Below, one piece after another: positions 34,190 to 43,325 of a stretch of DNA of 64,000 nt. The position numbers were made by a program, and so were the translations under genes. Position 1 is the first letter of the stretch, and each line of letters starts with the position of its first letter. The stretch covers positions 1-64,000 of the forward strand of contig NZ_BAFT02000068.1 of the NCBI RefSeq assembly GCF_000308475.2, in the 5' to 3' direction. This DNA is from Nocardia brasiliensis NBRC 14402 (lineage in GTDB: Bacteria; Actinomycetota; Actinomycetes; Mycobacteriales; Mycobacteriaceae). Under the pieces are notes generated by a model. It did no database searches, had not been told where the DNA came from, and worked only from the letters and a program-made list of their open reading frames with translations.

Positions 34190-34366
34190 CATTTCGGCTC
34201 CCGGCGTGGCGGGTCGCTGACCTGGGGGATCGCCCGGGCGTTCGCGGTGAGGTGGATGTGTGTCGGGTGGGTATGCCATTGTCGGAAGCGTTGCAACTGC
34301 ATCCGGGGCAGTCGGCGGATGCGTAGCCATCGCTGTTTACGGGTGCAAAGTACTTCGGCGCGTAGC
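34190..34366 (+). pseudogene. Fossil copy of the metH 3' end
   Basis: Translated in one frame, this stretch gives LSEALQLHPGQSADA, then a stop, then PSLFTGAKYFGA and a second stop. The true metH C-terminus reads LSEELQLHPEQSTDAFVLLHPEAKYFNA, and the two align without gaps. Further back, DLGDRPGV...VGMP aligns with DLEDRAKL...IGVV, also without gaps. This is a decayed tandem duplication of the MetH activation-domain end, 140-320 bp after the real gene. The rest of the 34049-34439 gap holds no gene. Confidence 0.7.
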
Positions 34367-34439
34367 AATTTCGGACATCTCCGAGCGTTGCGCGCCGGTG
34401 CGGTACAGGCTCGGGGCGTAAGCAGGAAGGCACAACACC

Positions 34440-36137
34440 ATGACGGCGGACCGATTGATCGCGGGACGGTATCGACTCACGGATCCGATCGGCACAGGTG
34501 CCATGGGGGTTGTCTGGCGCGGCACGGATGTCCGGCTGCGCCGGACGGTCGCGGTGAAGCAGCTCATCCTCGCGCCTGGGCTGACCCGCTCGGCGGCGCT
34601 GGAGGCGAAGTTGCGCGCCATGCGCGAGGGCCGCATCGCCGCCCGGCTGCATCATCCGAACGCGATCACCGTCTTCGACGTCGCCGAGGAAGACGGCCAG
34701 CCGTGGCTGGTGATGGAGTACATGAACGCGCCGAGCCTGGCGGCCAAGCTCTCCGGCAAGCGCACGCTGGCGCCCACCGAGGTGGCCAAGATCGGCGCGC
34801 AGGCCGCGGGGGCGCTGGCCGCCGCGCACGAAGCGGGCATCATGCACCGCGACGTGAAGCCGGCGAACCTGCTCGTCGGTGACGACGGCACGGTCAAGAT
34901 CACCGATTTCGGCATCTCCCGCGCGGTCGGCGATGTCACGGTGACCGCCACCGGCTTCCTCGCGGGCACGCCGGCCTACCTCGCGCCCGAGGTGGCGCGC
35001 GGCGAGAACCCGGAACCGGCCTCGGACGTATTCGCCCTCGGCTCAACGTTATACGCGGCGGTCGAGGGCCTGCCGCCGTTCGGCGAGGGGGACAACCCGC
35101 TTGCCGTGCTGCACGCCGTCGCGCGCGCGGAGATCGCGGAGCCGAAGGACGCGGGCGCGCTCGGCCCGGTGCTGATGCGGCTGCTCGCGCCCACCATCGA
35201 TGCCCGCCCGACCATGCGCGAGGCGCAGCAGGCGCTGGAAGCCGTTGCGGAGGGCCGAGTTCCGACGCTCGGTCCGCCGCCTTCGACGAAGGTCATGCCC
35301 GCCCCAGGCGGGGACGGCGCGACCACCGTGCTGCCGCGCCCCGGTGCCGACAACGCGAACGCGACCGCGGCCACCACCGTGGTGCCCGCCGCCGCGCTGA
35401 CGAATCCGCCTGTCGCCGAGTCCGTTTCCGTGCAGCCGCCGATTCCGCCCGGCCGGGCCGGCGCCACGCTGCCCGCCGGTTCGGGTGCTATGCCGGAACG
35501 CAACCGGGCGCTGCTGCTCGGCGCGGGCGCGTTCGTCGCGGTGCTCGTCGTGATCGGTCTGGTCGCCCTCCTGGTGCGAGGCAACGGCACCGACGGCGGC
35601 ACCGCGGCCCCGCCCGGACCCAGCAGCGCGGCCCCGGCCGTCGCGGGCCCGCCGCCCGCCACCGACGCGCCCGCACCCCAACCGCAGCAGCCGCAGGAGC
35701 CGGCGCCCACCACCGAACCGACGCCCACCTCGAGCACCGGCCCGAGCCCCACGCCCACGCCGTCTTCGGCCCCGCCGTCTTCGTCGGCCAAGCCGCCGAC
35801 CACCACGGTCACCGCGACCCCCTTCGGCCCGCCGACCCCGGAGAAGGTCGCGCAATTCGTGCAGGGCTACTACGGCATGCTGCCCGGCAATCCCAGCGCC
35901 GCGTGGTCCCAGCTCGCGCCGTCGTACCAGGGCGTGGCCGGTGGTTACAACGAGTACGTCCGCTGGTGGGGCACGATCAGCTCGATCACCGTCCGTTCGG
36001 TGACGCCGAACGGCGAGAACCGTGCCGTCGCGTCGCTCGTCTATGTGAAGAAGAGCGGGGAGACGGTGAACGAGACCCGCTGGTTCCAGGTCTCCTCGGA
36101 AAACGGCCGCATGCTGATCACCGCCTCGGGTACGTGA
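34440..36137 (+). CDS. Membrane Ser/Thr protein kinase (PknB-like) with NTF2-like extracellular domain
   Basis: A 565-residue receptor-type kinase. The N-terminal Hanks kinase domain (about 1-270) has GTGAMGVV (ATP loop), VAVKQ (Lys), HRDVKPANLL (catalytic loop), DFGISR and the APE motif LAPEV. A Thr/Pro-rich juxtamembrane linker follows. One membrane helix (LLLGAGAFVAVLVVIGLVALLV, within about 355-380) leads to a Pro/Thr/Ser-rich spacer and a compact outside domain of about 110 residues (FVQGYYGMLPGNPSAAW...). That domain is SnoaL/NTF2-like, not PASTA. AGGAAGG precedes the ATG. It likely senses an external signal; substrates unknown. Confidence 0.9.
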   Translation: MTADRLIAGRYRLTDPIGTGAMGVVWRGTDVRLRRTVAVKQLILAPGLTRSAALEAKLRAMREGRIAARLHHPNAITVFDVAEEDGQPWLVMEYMNAPSLAAKLSGKRTLAPTEVAKIGAQAAGALAAAHEAGIMHRDVKPANLLVGDDGTVKITDFGISRAVGDVTVTATGFLAGTPAYLAPEVARGENPEPASDVFALGSTLYAAVEGLPPFGEGDNPLAVLHAVARAEIAEPKDAGALGPVLMRLLAPTIDARPTMREAQQALEAVAEGRVPTLGPPPSTKVMPAPGGDGATTVLPRPGADNANATAATTVVPAAALTNPPVAESVSVQPPIPPGRAGATLPAGSGAMPERNRALLLGAGAFVAVLVVIGLVALLVRGNGTDGGTAAPPGPSSAAPAVAGPPPATDAPAPQPQQPQEPAPTTEPTPTSSTGPSPTPTPSSAPPSSSAKPPTTTVTATPFGPPTPEKVAQFVQGYYGMLPGNPSAAWSQLAPSYQGVAGGYNEYVRWWGTISSITVRSVTPNGENRAVASLVYVKKSGETVNETRWFQVSSENGRMLITASGT

Positions 36138-36250
36138 GCGGGCCGCTCGGGGCGTGGTAGAGGCCACAACTCGGCAACTGGCCACGGTGGTGGTTCGGGG
36201 GCGACGGTTATCGTGGCTACGGCCTGATCGGTAATCGGACGAGGAGATGT

Positions 36251-36922
36251 GTGACCGCGCGACCAGCTGCTGTTTTGTGGGATATGGACGGCACGCTCCT
36301 GGATTCGGAGAAACTCTGGGACGTCGGCGTGCGGGAGCTGGCCACCGAACTCGGGCACGAGATGACCGACGAGATCCGGCATGCGCTGATCGGCGCGTCC
36401 GGGGACGACGCGATGCGGATCATCTTCACCAGTCTCGATATCGATCCGACGCCGGTCGCCGTGCAGGAGGCCGCCGAATTCCTCGATCGGCGGGTGGCCG
36501 AGCTGATGACCGGGCCGATTCCGTGGCGGCCCGGTGCCAAGGACGCGCTCGCACTGGTGCGTGCGGCCGGTCTTCCTTCCGCCCTCGTCACCAATACCAA
36601 GCGGTCGCTCGCCGAGTTCGGACTGGACACGCTGGGCCGCGATTTCTTCGACCTCTCGGTGTGCGGTGACGAGGTGTCGCGCGGCAAACCGGAACCGGAT
36701 GTCTATCTGCGCGCCGCCGAACTGCTCGGGGTCGAGCCGCGACACTGTGTGGCCGTGGAGGATTCGCCGACCGGTGTCCGGGCGGCGCACGCGGCGGGGT
36801 GCGCGGTGCTCGTGGTGCCCTGTGAGATCGCGGTTCCGGACGGACCGGGACGGATGTTCCGCGATTCGCTCGTGGGACTTACCGTCGCCGATCTGGAACG
36901 CGCTTTGTTGCTGCGCGACTGA
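36251..36922 (+). CDS. HAD-superfamily phosphatase (beta-phosphoglucomutase-like)
   Basis: A 223-residue HAD subfamily IA hydrolase. Motif I is DMDGTLLDSE, motif II VTNTK, motif III includes the Lys in SRGKPEPDVY, and motif IV is VEDSPTGVRAA. The cap is helical. It probably dephosphorylates a small sugar or nucleotide phosphate; substrate not predictable. GAGGAG lies 4 nt before the GTG at 36251. It is followed by a 224-bp gap before the oxygenase operon. Confidence 0.85.
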   Translation: MTARPAAVLWDMDGTLLDSEKLWDVGVRELATELGHEMTDEIRHALIGASGDDAMRIIFTSLDIDPTPVAVQEAAEFLDRRVAELMTGPIPWRPGAKDALALVRAAGLPSALVTNTKRSLAEFGLDTLGRDFFDLSVCGDEVSRGKPEPDVYLRAAELLGVEPRHCVAVEDSPTGVRAAHAAGCAVLVVPCEIAVPDGPGRMFRDSLVGLTVADLERALLLRD

Positions 36923-37146
36923 GCATTTCGGTGCCGCAGCGGCCTCGTCGGGGAACGCGACGGCGGGTGAAACCGGCCCGCGGCGCTCGGAGTCGATCAT
37001 GGTCGGCGCGCGACACACCCGAGCGCGTTTGCCGAGAGTTACTGTGCCGCAACGGTAGTGCGCCCAGCTGATACCTGTGACCGCGATCACCGGCAATCTC
37101 GGCGAATCTCGGGCGTGTCGTCCGCTCGCTCTACCAGAATGTCGCC

Positions 37147-38010
37147 ATGGCAGCCACGGGTGTGCTCGACGAGATCGTTGATACCGCTCGGTATCCACTG
37201 GCGGATGCGGCGGACCCGGGCCGGCAGGCTGCGGTGGCAGCGGCGCGGGCGGAACTGGCCGCGAGCGGATGTACCGTACTGCGCGGTTTCATTCGGCCGG
37301 AACTCACCGAGACCCTGCGCGCGCAGGGCGCGGCGATGGCCCCGCACGCCTATTACGAAGTAGAGCGGGTCAATGCCTACAACATCCCGCTGGACACCGA
37401 ACTGCCCGACGATCATCCCGGCCGGATCGTGCTGGAACGCGGCAACGCCTTCGTGCCGCGCGACCGCATCCCCGGCGACGCGCTGATCCATCGGCTCTAC
37501 GTCGACGCACGGTTCCAGCGCTTCGTCGCCGACTGCTTCGACCTGGCCGAACTGCACGAGTTCGCCGACCCGCTGGCCGGCCTGTGCCTGAACGTCGTCG
37601 CGCCGGGCATGTCGCACCCGTGGCATTTCGACACCAACGAATTCACCGTCAGCATGCTCACCCAACCCGCGGAGGCGGGCGGGATCTTCGAGTACTGCCC
37701 GAACATTCGTACGCCGGAGGCCGAGCGGCTCGACGATGTGCGTGCGGTGCTCACCGGCTCGGGCGCATCGCTGATCCAGCGGCTCGAGCTGCGCCCCGGC
37801 GATCTGCAACTGTTCCGCGGCCGCTTCTCACTGCACCGGGTCTCGCCCGTCGACGGTGCGGCACAGCGGCATTCGGCGATCTTCGCCTACACCGACCGGC
37901 CCGGGGTGATCGGCACGGTGGAGCGCACCCGGCAACTCTTCGGTCGAGTACTTCCCGACCATCTGGCCGCCGCGGCCGACGTCGTCCGCGGTGACCGATT
38001 GCTCGACTGA
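37147..38010 (+). CDS. Fe(II)/2-oxoglutarate oxygenase, HalD/BesD-like family (hydroxylase-type)
   Basis: A 287-residue non-haem iron oxygenase. The facial triad is clear: H160 and D162 (HPWHFDTNEFTVSML) and H230 (SLHRVSPV), with R241 for 2-oxoglutarate. The surrounding pattern (ERVNAYN, GGIFEYCP, GDLQLFRGR) is that of the HalD/BesD family, whose studied members halogenate or hydroxylate free amino acids, notably lysine. Halogenases have Gly in place of the Asp; here Asp is kept, so hydroxylation is expected. It is first in an operon with a methyltransferase and a carnitine-type acyltransferase. The ATG at 37147 has no obvious ribosome binding site. Confidence 0.75.
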   Translation: MAATGVLDEIVDTARYPLADAADPGRQAAVAAARAELAASGCTVLRGFIRPELTETLRAQGAAMAPHAYYEVERVNAYNIPLDTELPDDHPGRIVLERGNAFVPRDRIPGDALIHRLYVDARFQRFVADCFDLAELHEFADPLAGLCLNVVAPGMSHPWHFDTNEFTVSMLTQPAEAGGIFEYCPNIRTPEAERLDDVRAVLTGSGASLIQRLELRPGDLQLFRGRFSLHRVSPVDGAAQRHSAIFAYTDRPGVIGTVERTRQLFGRVLPDHLAAAADVVRGDRLLD

Positions 38011-38071
38011 GCCGAACGGCCCGATCGTCCACGTCGATCGGGAAACACCGCTCGACCCGAGAGGAACGACT

Positions 38072-38908
38072 GTGGCAGTGCCGTTACACACGACCGGGAA
38101 AGCCTCCTTCGACGATATCTACGAACGTCCCGATCCCCGCGACTACTACGCCCGCATGTCCGACCTCGACTATCGCATTCCCGAACTGGCGAAACCGATT
38201 TTCCAGCAACAGATCCGGGAGTACCGCGCGTCTGCGCGGGTGGCCACGCCCACGGTGCTCGACATCGGCTGCTCCTACGGCGTCAACGCCGCGCTGCTGC
38301 GCTTCGACACCACAATGCACGACCTCACCGAGCACTATCGCACCGCCGACGGCGACCGTGCGGCGCTGATCGCCCGCGATCGCGCGGAACTCGGCACCGC
38401 CGACGGTCTGCCCGATGTCCGCTTCCTGGGCATGGACGCCTCCGCGCCCGCGCTCGGCTACGCCGAGCAGGCGGGACTGCTGCACGACACCGTGCACGCC
38501 GATCTGGAATCCGGTGAGCCCACCGACGAGCAGCGCGAGCTGCTGGCGAGCGCGGACCTCATCATCTCCACCGGCTGTATCGGCTACGTCACCGAGAAAA
38601 CTCTGGCCCGAGTCGCCACCGCCCATCCGCGCCGCCGCCCCTGGATGGCACACTTCGTGCTGCGCATGTTCGACTTCGCGCCGATCGCCGCCGAACTCGC
38701 GGCGCTCGGCTACCGGACCGAGCAGGCGCCCGGGCTGTTCGAGCAGCGCAGGTTCGCCTCCGTCGCGGAACAGACCCAGGTGCTGAACACTTTGTCCGCC
38801 AAAGGGATCGACACTACCGACCGGGAAACCGAAGGCTGGCTCTACGCCGGCCTGTATCTATCGCGACCGTTGCCGAAGCACCACGCCGACACCGAGGACC
38901 AGCATTGA
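38072..38908 (+). CDS. Class I SAM-dependent methyltransferase
   Basis: A 278-residue methyltransferase. Motif I is VLDIGCSYGVNAALL. An acidic strand (FLGMDASAPALGYAEQAG), a DTVHADLESGEP motif and ADLIISTGCIGYV follow. The substrate is not evident. By context it may methylate an amine of the hydroxylated product made by the upstream oxygenase. GAGAGGA lies before the GTG at 38072, so I use this rather than the ATG at 37991, which overlaps the upstream gene. The stop overlaps the TTG start of the next gene (TTGA), so the pair is translationally coupled. Confidence 0.8.
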   Translation: MAVPLHTTGKASFDDIYERPDPRDYYARMSDLDYRIPELAKPIFQQQIREYRASARVATPTVLDIGCSYGVNAALLRFDTTMHDLTEHYRTADGDRAALIARDRAELGTADGLPDVRFLGMDASAPALGYAEQAGLLHDTVHADLESGEPTDEQRELLASADLIISTGCIGYVTEKTLARVATAHPRRRPWMAHFVLRMFDFAPIAAELAALGYRTEQAPGLFEQRRFASVAEQTQVLNTLSAKGIDTTDRETEGWLYAGLYLSRPLPKHHADTEDQH

Positions 38909-40719
38909 CCGAACGCACCTTCGCCGCCGACGACACCCTGCCCCGGGTGCCCCTGCCGACGCTGGAGGCCAGCTGCCACCGCTTTCTGGAGTGGTGCGCA
39001 CCGCTGCTCACCGCCGATGAACTGGCCACCACCGAGGCAGCGGTCGCCGACCTGCTGCGCCCGGACAGCCCCGCGCGCACGCTGCACGCGGCGCTGGCCG
39101 AATACGACGCCACGCCCGGCGTCGGCAGCTGGCTGGACCTGTTCTGGCCGTCGCGCTACCTGGGCCGGCGCGATCGGATCGCGCTGAACGCGAACTTCTT
39201 CTTCCTGTTCCGGGAGGAGACCACGCTGGCCACCTCGACCGGTGCGAACCAGGTAGCGCGGGCGGCGGGGATCATCAGCGCCGCAGTCGATTACAAGCTC
39301 GCGCTGGACCGGGAAGCGATCCCGCCGGTGCTGCAGCGCGGGCAGGCGCTGTCCATGTGGCAGAACAAGTACCTGTTCTCCGAGACCCGGATTCCCGGCG
39401 CCGAACAGGACAGTGTGCGCGTCCCGTACAGCGCCGAATGGCCGGGGCCCTCGACCGCCAAGCACGTGGTGGTCTTCTTCCGCGGCAGCATGTTCCGGAT
39501 GGACGTGCTCGGCGCCGACGGCGCGCCCTACTCGCTCGACGATCTCGCCGACGGCCTGCGCGAGGTGCTCAAGGCCGGCGCCCGCTCGACCCGAACCGAT
39601 TCCGCGGTAGGGCATCTCACCACCAAGGCCCGCGCCGAATGGGCGGCGAGCAGGCAGTCGCTGCTCGCCGAACCGGCGAACGCGGCGGCCCTCGACACCA
39701 TCGAGACCGCGCTGTTCTGCGTCTGCCTGGAGGATTTCGCGCCGCGCGACGAGCTGCACGCGTGCGATCAACTGCTGCACGGCGACAGCGCGAACCGCTG
39801 GTTCGACAAGTCGGTGTCGTTCATCGTCTTCGGCGACGGCCAGGCGGGCATCAACATCGAGCACTGCGGGCTGGACGGCACCACCATCCTGTCCTTCGTG
39901 GACGCGATGCTGGAGACCTCGGCGCAGGAGCACGCCGCCCGATCCGGCGCGCGGGCCCAGGGTTTACCGGCCGTCGAGCCGATCGAGTTCGTGCTGGACG
40001 CGGCACAGCGTAACGACATCGCCGCCGCGGGCGCCGATTTCGCGCGGTACGCCGCCGACAACGCCACGCAGACCGTCTCTTTCACCGATTTCGGTACCAC
40101 GCGGGCCAAGCAGCTCGGCATCTCGCCGGACGCGTTCGCGCAGTTGAGCTATCAGCTCGCGCACCGGCGCAGCAAGGGAATCACCGGCGCCACTTACGAA
40201 TCCATCGCCACCCGGCAGTACCGCAACGGCCGCACCGAGGCGATGCGGGTGATCACGCCGGAGATGGTGGCGTTCGTGGACGCGATGCAGGACGAGTCCG
40301 CCGATCGGGACGCGCGGCTCGCGGCGGCGCGGACCGCGGCCTCCGCGCACGTGGCCAGGGCCAAGCAGTGCCAGGCCGGTGACGCGCCGGAACAGCACCT
40401 GTGGGAATTGCAGTGGATCCAGCGTCGGCGCGGCGCGGAACTCGGTGTCACCGAGCCGATTCCGCTCTACGACAGCCCCGGCTGGACGATCATGCGTGAC
40501 GACTACCTGAGCACCAGCTCGGCCCCGTCGGTCAACATCCGCTACTTCGGTTTCGGCTCGACCAGCCCGCGCTGTATCGGTGTCGCCTACGTCCTGCTGC
40601 CCGACCGCTGGAACCTCTACCTCGCCACCCCCACCGCGGTCGCCGACCAGATGCACGCCTTCGCCGACCACCTCCGCACCGCCGTCGCCGATCTGGAGGC
40701 ACTGCTCAGCCCGAGCTGA
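38905..40719 (+). CDS. Choline/carnitine O-acyltransferase family enzyme
   Basis: A 604-residue protein of the eukaryote-type carnitine/choline acyltransferase family, rare in bacteria. N-terminal PRVPLPTLEASCHRFL and the long WSNQ-like region SMWQNKYLFSETRIPG are typical. The catalytic His lies in GINIEHCGLDGTTI. The substrate-binding motif ATYESIATRQYRNGRTEAMR and the STS motif DDYLSTSSAPS with FGFGSTSPRCIGVAYV match carnitine acyltransferases. It moves an acyl group from CoA to a hydroxyl of a quaternary amine. TTG start overlaps the methyltransferase stop. Being co-transcribed with an oxygenase and a methyltransferase suggests a dedicated acceptor made by those two enzymes. Confidence 0.9.
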   Translation: MTERTFAADDTLPRVPLPTLEASCHRFLEWCAPLLTADELATTEAAVADLLRPDSPARTLHAALAEYDATPGVGSWLDLFWPSRYLGRRDRIALNANFFFLFREETTLATSTGANQVARAAGIISAAVDYKLALDREAIPPVLQRGQALSMWQNKYLFSETRIPGAEQDSVRVPYSAEWPGPSTAKHVVVFFRGSMFRMDVLGADGAPYSLDDLADGLREVLKAGARSTRTDSAVGHLTTKARAEWAASRQSLLAEPANAAALDTIETALFCVCLEDFAPRDELHACDQLLHGDSANRWFDKSVSFIVFGDGQAGINIEHCGLDGTTILSFVDAMLETSAQEHAARSGARAQGLPAVEPIEFVLDAAQRNDIAAAGADFARYAADNATQTVSFTDFGTTRAKQLGISPDAFAQLSYQLAHRRSKGITGATYESIATRQYRNGRTEAMRVITPEMVAFVDAMQDESADRDARLAAARTAASAHVARAKQCQAGDAPEQHLWELQWIQRRRGAELGVTEPIPLYDSPGWTIMRDDYLSTSSAPSVNIRYFGFGSTSPRCIGVAYVLLPDRWNLYLATPTAVADQMHAFADHLRTAVADLEALLSPS

Positions 40720-40733
40720 TCGGTCTCGACCCG

Positions 40734-40789
40734 GAACGCCGGAATCCAGCAAGGCGCCGACTGCGGTGCTCAGCTCGGTTCCGGCGTTC
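40734..40789 (+). terminator. Possible hairpin terminator after the acyltransferase
   Basis: GAACGCCGGAA (40734-40744) and TTCCGGCGTTC (40779-40789) are perfect 11-bp inverted arms with a 34-nt loop, 15 nt after the acyltransferase stop. There is no U-tract. It lies between two convergent genes and may serve both. Confidence 0.35.
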
Positions 40790-40958
40790 GTCGTCCGGCG
40801 CCGCGTCGGTCACTCGAGAGCCGACGTCATCTCGGCGCTGCGGCGGCCGGTTCAGTCAGCCGCGGTTCCGCGCACCGTTTCTAACCTTCCGCACCCCGAC
40901 TCGCCGTGCGACACAACGTGTTTCGCGACGAAAGGGTGCGGGATCTCGGAACATCGGC

Positions 40959-41927
40959 TCAGACGTCGTCGATGTGCCGCCGCGCCGCGCGGGCCAACGC
41001 GGTGTCGGCTTCGTCGGCGATCCTGGTCAGTACGTCGGCGGCCGGTTCGATCGCAGTGATCAGGTCGACGCCCTCGCCGGCCCACACCGGGATCGCGGCG
41101 GGGTCGTCGCGGCGGACGGCGTCGAGGTAGACGTCTTGGGCGGCGGTGTCGGCGCGCAGTTCGTCCTCGCGGTCCTGCCAGCGGTCGAAGAACGGATTGC
41201 GCAGCATGCGTGCGGTGTACTTCGCGGGCCAGGGGGAGCGACGGGCGATATCGAACACCCGGTTGCGGGAGGTGTCGTCACCGCGTGCGGCCACAATCGC
41301 CTTCGCCTCCGCGGCGGAGAGTATTGCCTCGTGGGTCGCCTCGAACCGCGTGCCGATCATCGCGCCGGCCGCCCCTAACGTGAGCGCGGCGGCCAGACCG
41401 CGACCGTCCGCGATACCGCCCGCGGCCAGCACCGGAATGGGATGCACCAGGTCGGCGACGGTCGGCACCATGGTCAGTGTCGAGCGTCCCGCGCCGTGCC
41501 CGCCGGCTTCGCCGCCCTGCGCGACGATCACGTCCGCGCCGACGTCCGCGGCCCGCCGCGCCTCGTCGTGGTCGGTGACCTGCACCAGCAACGCCGCGCC
41601 CGCGGCGCGCACCGTCTCGACGAACGGCGTCGGGTCGCCGAACGAGAGCAGCACCGCTCGCGGCCGGTACTCGGCGAGCGCCCAGCGCAGCGTCGCGTCG
41701 TCGATCGCCCAGCTCAGGAACCCGATACCCCACGCCGAGCGCGCCTGCTCCGCCACGATCGCCAGCTCACGTTCGAGCCATGCCCGATCCCCGCTGCCGA
41801 CCAGCCCCAGACCGCCGGCATTGGATACCGAAGCCGCCAACGCACCGCCGGCCACACCGCCCATGGGCGCCAACACCATCGGATGCCGCAAATCGAACAT
41901 TTCCGTCAACGCAGTCCGCAACCCCAT
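40959..41927 (-). CDS. NPD-type nitronate monooxygenase-like flavoprotein
   Basis: A 322-residue TIM-barrel FMN protein of the 2-nitropropane dioxygenase family. Family features are PMVLAPMGGVAGGALAASVSNAGGLGLVG at the start (split here by function), VIVAQGGEAGGHG with the active-site His, PVLAAGGIADGRGLAAALTLGAAGAMIGTRF, and a C-terminal helical lid. Such enzymes oxidise nitronates or act as enoyl reductases. The ATG at 41927 is preceded by GGGGG; the frame runs back to 42038 but without a better start. It is divergent from hisE across a hairpin. Confidence 0.85.
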   Translation of the reverse strand: MGLRTALTEMFDLRHPMVLAPMGGVAGGALAASVSNAGGLGLVGSGDRAWLERELAIVAEQARSAWGIGFLSWAIDDATLRWALAEYRPRAVLLSFGDPTPFVETVRAAGAALLVQVTDHDEARRAADVGADVIVAQGGEAGGHGAGRSTLTMVPTVADLVHPIPVLAAGGIADGRGLAAALTLGAAGAMIGTRFEATHEAILSAAEAKAIVAARGDDTSRNRVFDIARRSPWPAKYTARMLRNPFFDRWQDREDELRADTAAQDVYLDAVRRDDPAAIPVWAGEGVDLITAIEPAADVLTRIADEADTALARAARRHIDDV

Positions 41928-41963
41928 ACCCCCATCATCCCCACCCGCGTCGCGTGCGGTCGT

Positions 41964-42020
41964 CGAGGGGGAACTGGTGGCGGCAACGCCCGAGTGCGCT
42001 ACGCCACCAGTTCCCCCTCG
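41964..42020. repeat. Perfect 19-bp inverted repeat between divergent genes
   Basis: CGAGGGGGAACTGGTGGCG (41964-41982) and its exact reverse complement (42002-42020) are separated by 19 nt. It lies between the NPD gene (start 41927) and hisE (start 42074). Both genes read away from it, so it is not a terminator. It may be an intergenic mobile-type repeat or a regulatory structure in the hisE leader. Confidence 0.7.
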
Positions 42021-42073
42021 CCGAAGCGGGGCTGGCAACGGCCCCGCACACCGGTCTGAAAGAATGACTTATC

Positions 42074-42337
42074 GTGAAGAACTTCGAATCCCTGTTCGCC
42101 GAGCTGCAGGATCGTGCGGTCAACCGCCCCGAGGGGTCCGGCACCGTGGCCGCGTTGGACGCCGGCGTGCATAGCCAGGGTAAGAAGGTGCTCGAGGAGG
42201 CCGGCGAGGTCTGGCTGGCCGCCGAGCACGAGAGCGACGAGTCGCTCGCCGAGGAGATCTCGCAGCTGCTGTACTGGGTTCAGGTGCTGATGGTGGGTCG
42301 TGGGCTGAAGCTCGAAGACGTGTACCGACATCTGTGA
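42074..42337 (+). CDS. hisE: Phosphoribosyl-ATP pyrophosphatase
   Basis: An 87-residue HisE. It hydrolyses PR-ATP to PR-AMP, the second step of histidine synthesis. Typical motifs are [34 protein letters not shown] (metal-binding Glu residues) and [14 protein letters not shown]. The start is GTG at 42074. The length is normal. hisG follows 45 nt later, the usual actinobacterial pair, so they are likely co-transcribed. Confidence 0.95.
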   Translation: MKNFESLFAELQDRAVNRPEGSGTVAALDAGVHSQGKKVLEEAGEVWLAAEHESDESLAEEISQLLYWVQVLMVGRGLKLEDVYRHL

Positions 42338-42382
42338 CGGCCGTCTTGTTCCGCAGTCTCTCTCCGTGAAAGGACCTCAACC

Positions 42383-43234
42383 ATGCTGCGCGTCGCAGTC
42401 CCCAACAAAGGCGCCCTGTCCGAAGCCGCCACCTCCATCCTGGCCGAGGCCGGTTACCGCAAACGCACCGATGCCCGCGACCTGACCGTGCTCGACCCGG
42501 CCAATCAGGTGGAGTTCTTCTTCCTGCGGCCCAAAGACATCGCCATCTACGTCGGCTCCGGCGAACTCGATCTGGGCATCACCGGTCGTGACCTCGCCCT
42601 CGACTCCGGCGCGCCGGTCAGCGAGCGGCTCGCCCTCGGTTTCGGGCGCTCCACCTTCCGGTACGCGGCGCCCGCCGGGCAGGACTGGAAGGTCGAGGAC
42701 CTCTACGACAAGCGCATCGCCACCTCGTACCCGAATCTCGTGCTCGCCGATCTGCAGCGCCGCGGCATCCAGGCCGAGGTGATCCGCCTCGACGGCGCGG
42801 TGGAGATCTCGATCCAGCTCGGTGTCGCCGACGCCATCGCCGATGTGGTCGGCTCGGGTCGCACCCTGCGTCAGCACAACCTGATCGCGTTCGGCGAATC
42901 GCTCTGCGATTCCGAGGGGGTGCTGATCGAGCGCACCGGCTCGGACCAGCAGGAGAAGGCGCGTAACCAGCTCATCGCGCGCATCCAGGGCGTCGTCTTC
43001 GGCCAGCAGTACATCATGCTGGACTACGACTGCCCGAAGGAACTGCTCGACGCGGCCGTGGCGATCACTCCCGGGCTGGAATCGCCGACGGTGTCGCCGC
43101 TGGCGGACGAGAACTGGGTCGCGATCCGCGCCATGGTGCCGCGTAAGCAGGGCAACGAGGTGATGGACCAGCTCGCCGAGCTGGGCGCGAAGGCCATCCT
43201 CGCCTTCGACATTCGCTCCTGCCGCGCCTTCTGA
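42383..43234 (+). CDS. hisG: ATP phosphoribosyltransferase (long form)
   Basis: A 283-residue HisG. It condenses ATP and PRPP in the first, feedback-controlled step of histidine synthesis. [14 protein letters not shown] starts the first lobe, and [18 protein letters not shown] holds the PRPP-binding loop. The C-terminal about 75 residues (from [11 protein letters not shown]) form the regulatory ACT-like domain that binds histidine, so this is the long form that needs no HisZ. GAAAGGA precedes the ATG. A strong hairpin lies 24 nt after the stop. Confidence 0.96.
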   Translation: MLRVAVPNKGALSEAATSILAEAGYRKRTDARDLTVLDPANQVEFFFLRPKDIAIYVGSGELDLGITGRDLALDSGAPVSERLALGFGRSTFRYAAPAGQDWKVEDLYDKRIATSYPNLVLADLQRRGIQAEVIRLDGAVEISIQLGVADAIADVVGSGRTLRQHNLIAFGESLCDSEGVLIERTGSDQQEKARNQLIARIQGVVFGQQYIMLDYDCPKELLDAAVAITPGLESPTVSPLADENWVAIRAMVPRKQGNEVMDQLAELGAKAILAFDIRSCRAF

Positions 43235-43257
43235 GACCCCTCCCGTACCCGTCCCGT

Positions 43258-43299
43258 CCCGTCCCGTACCCGTCCCGGCCGGGACGGGTACGGGACGGG
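43258..43299 (+). terminator. Perfect 21-bp hairpin after hisG
   Basis: Positions 43258-43278 and 43279-43299 are exact reverse complements made of CCCGTACCCGT-type units. The surrounding sequence repeats the same GTCCC units. No U-run follows, but in a high-GC genome this is a likely terminator for hisE-hisG. Confidence 0.6.
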
Positions 43300-43325
43300 T
43301 ACGGATTATCGGCGTCTGGTTTGTG

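Noticed and set aside
37147-38010. Amino acid halogenase of the BesD type
   Set aside because: The iron-binding motif is His-Phe-Asp (H160, D162). Known halogenases have Gly instead of Asp to make room for chloride, so hydroxylation is more likely.
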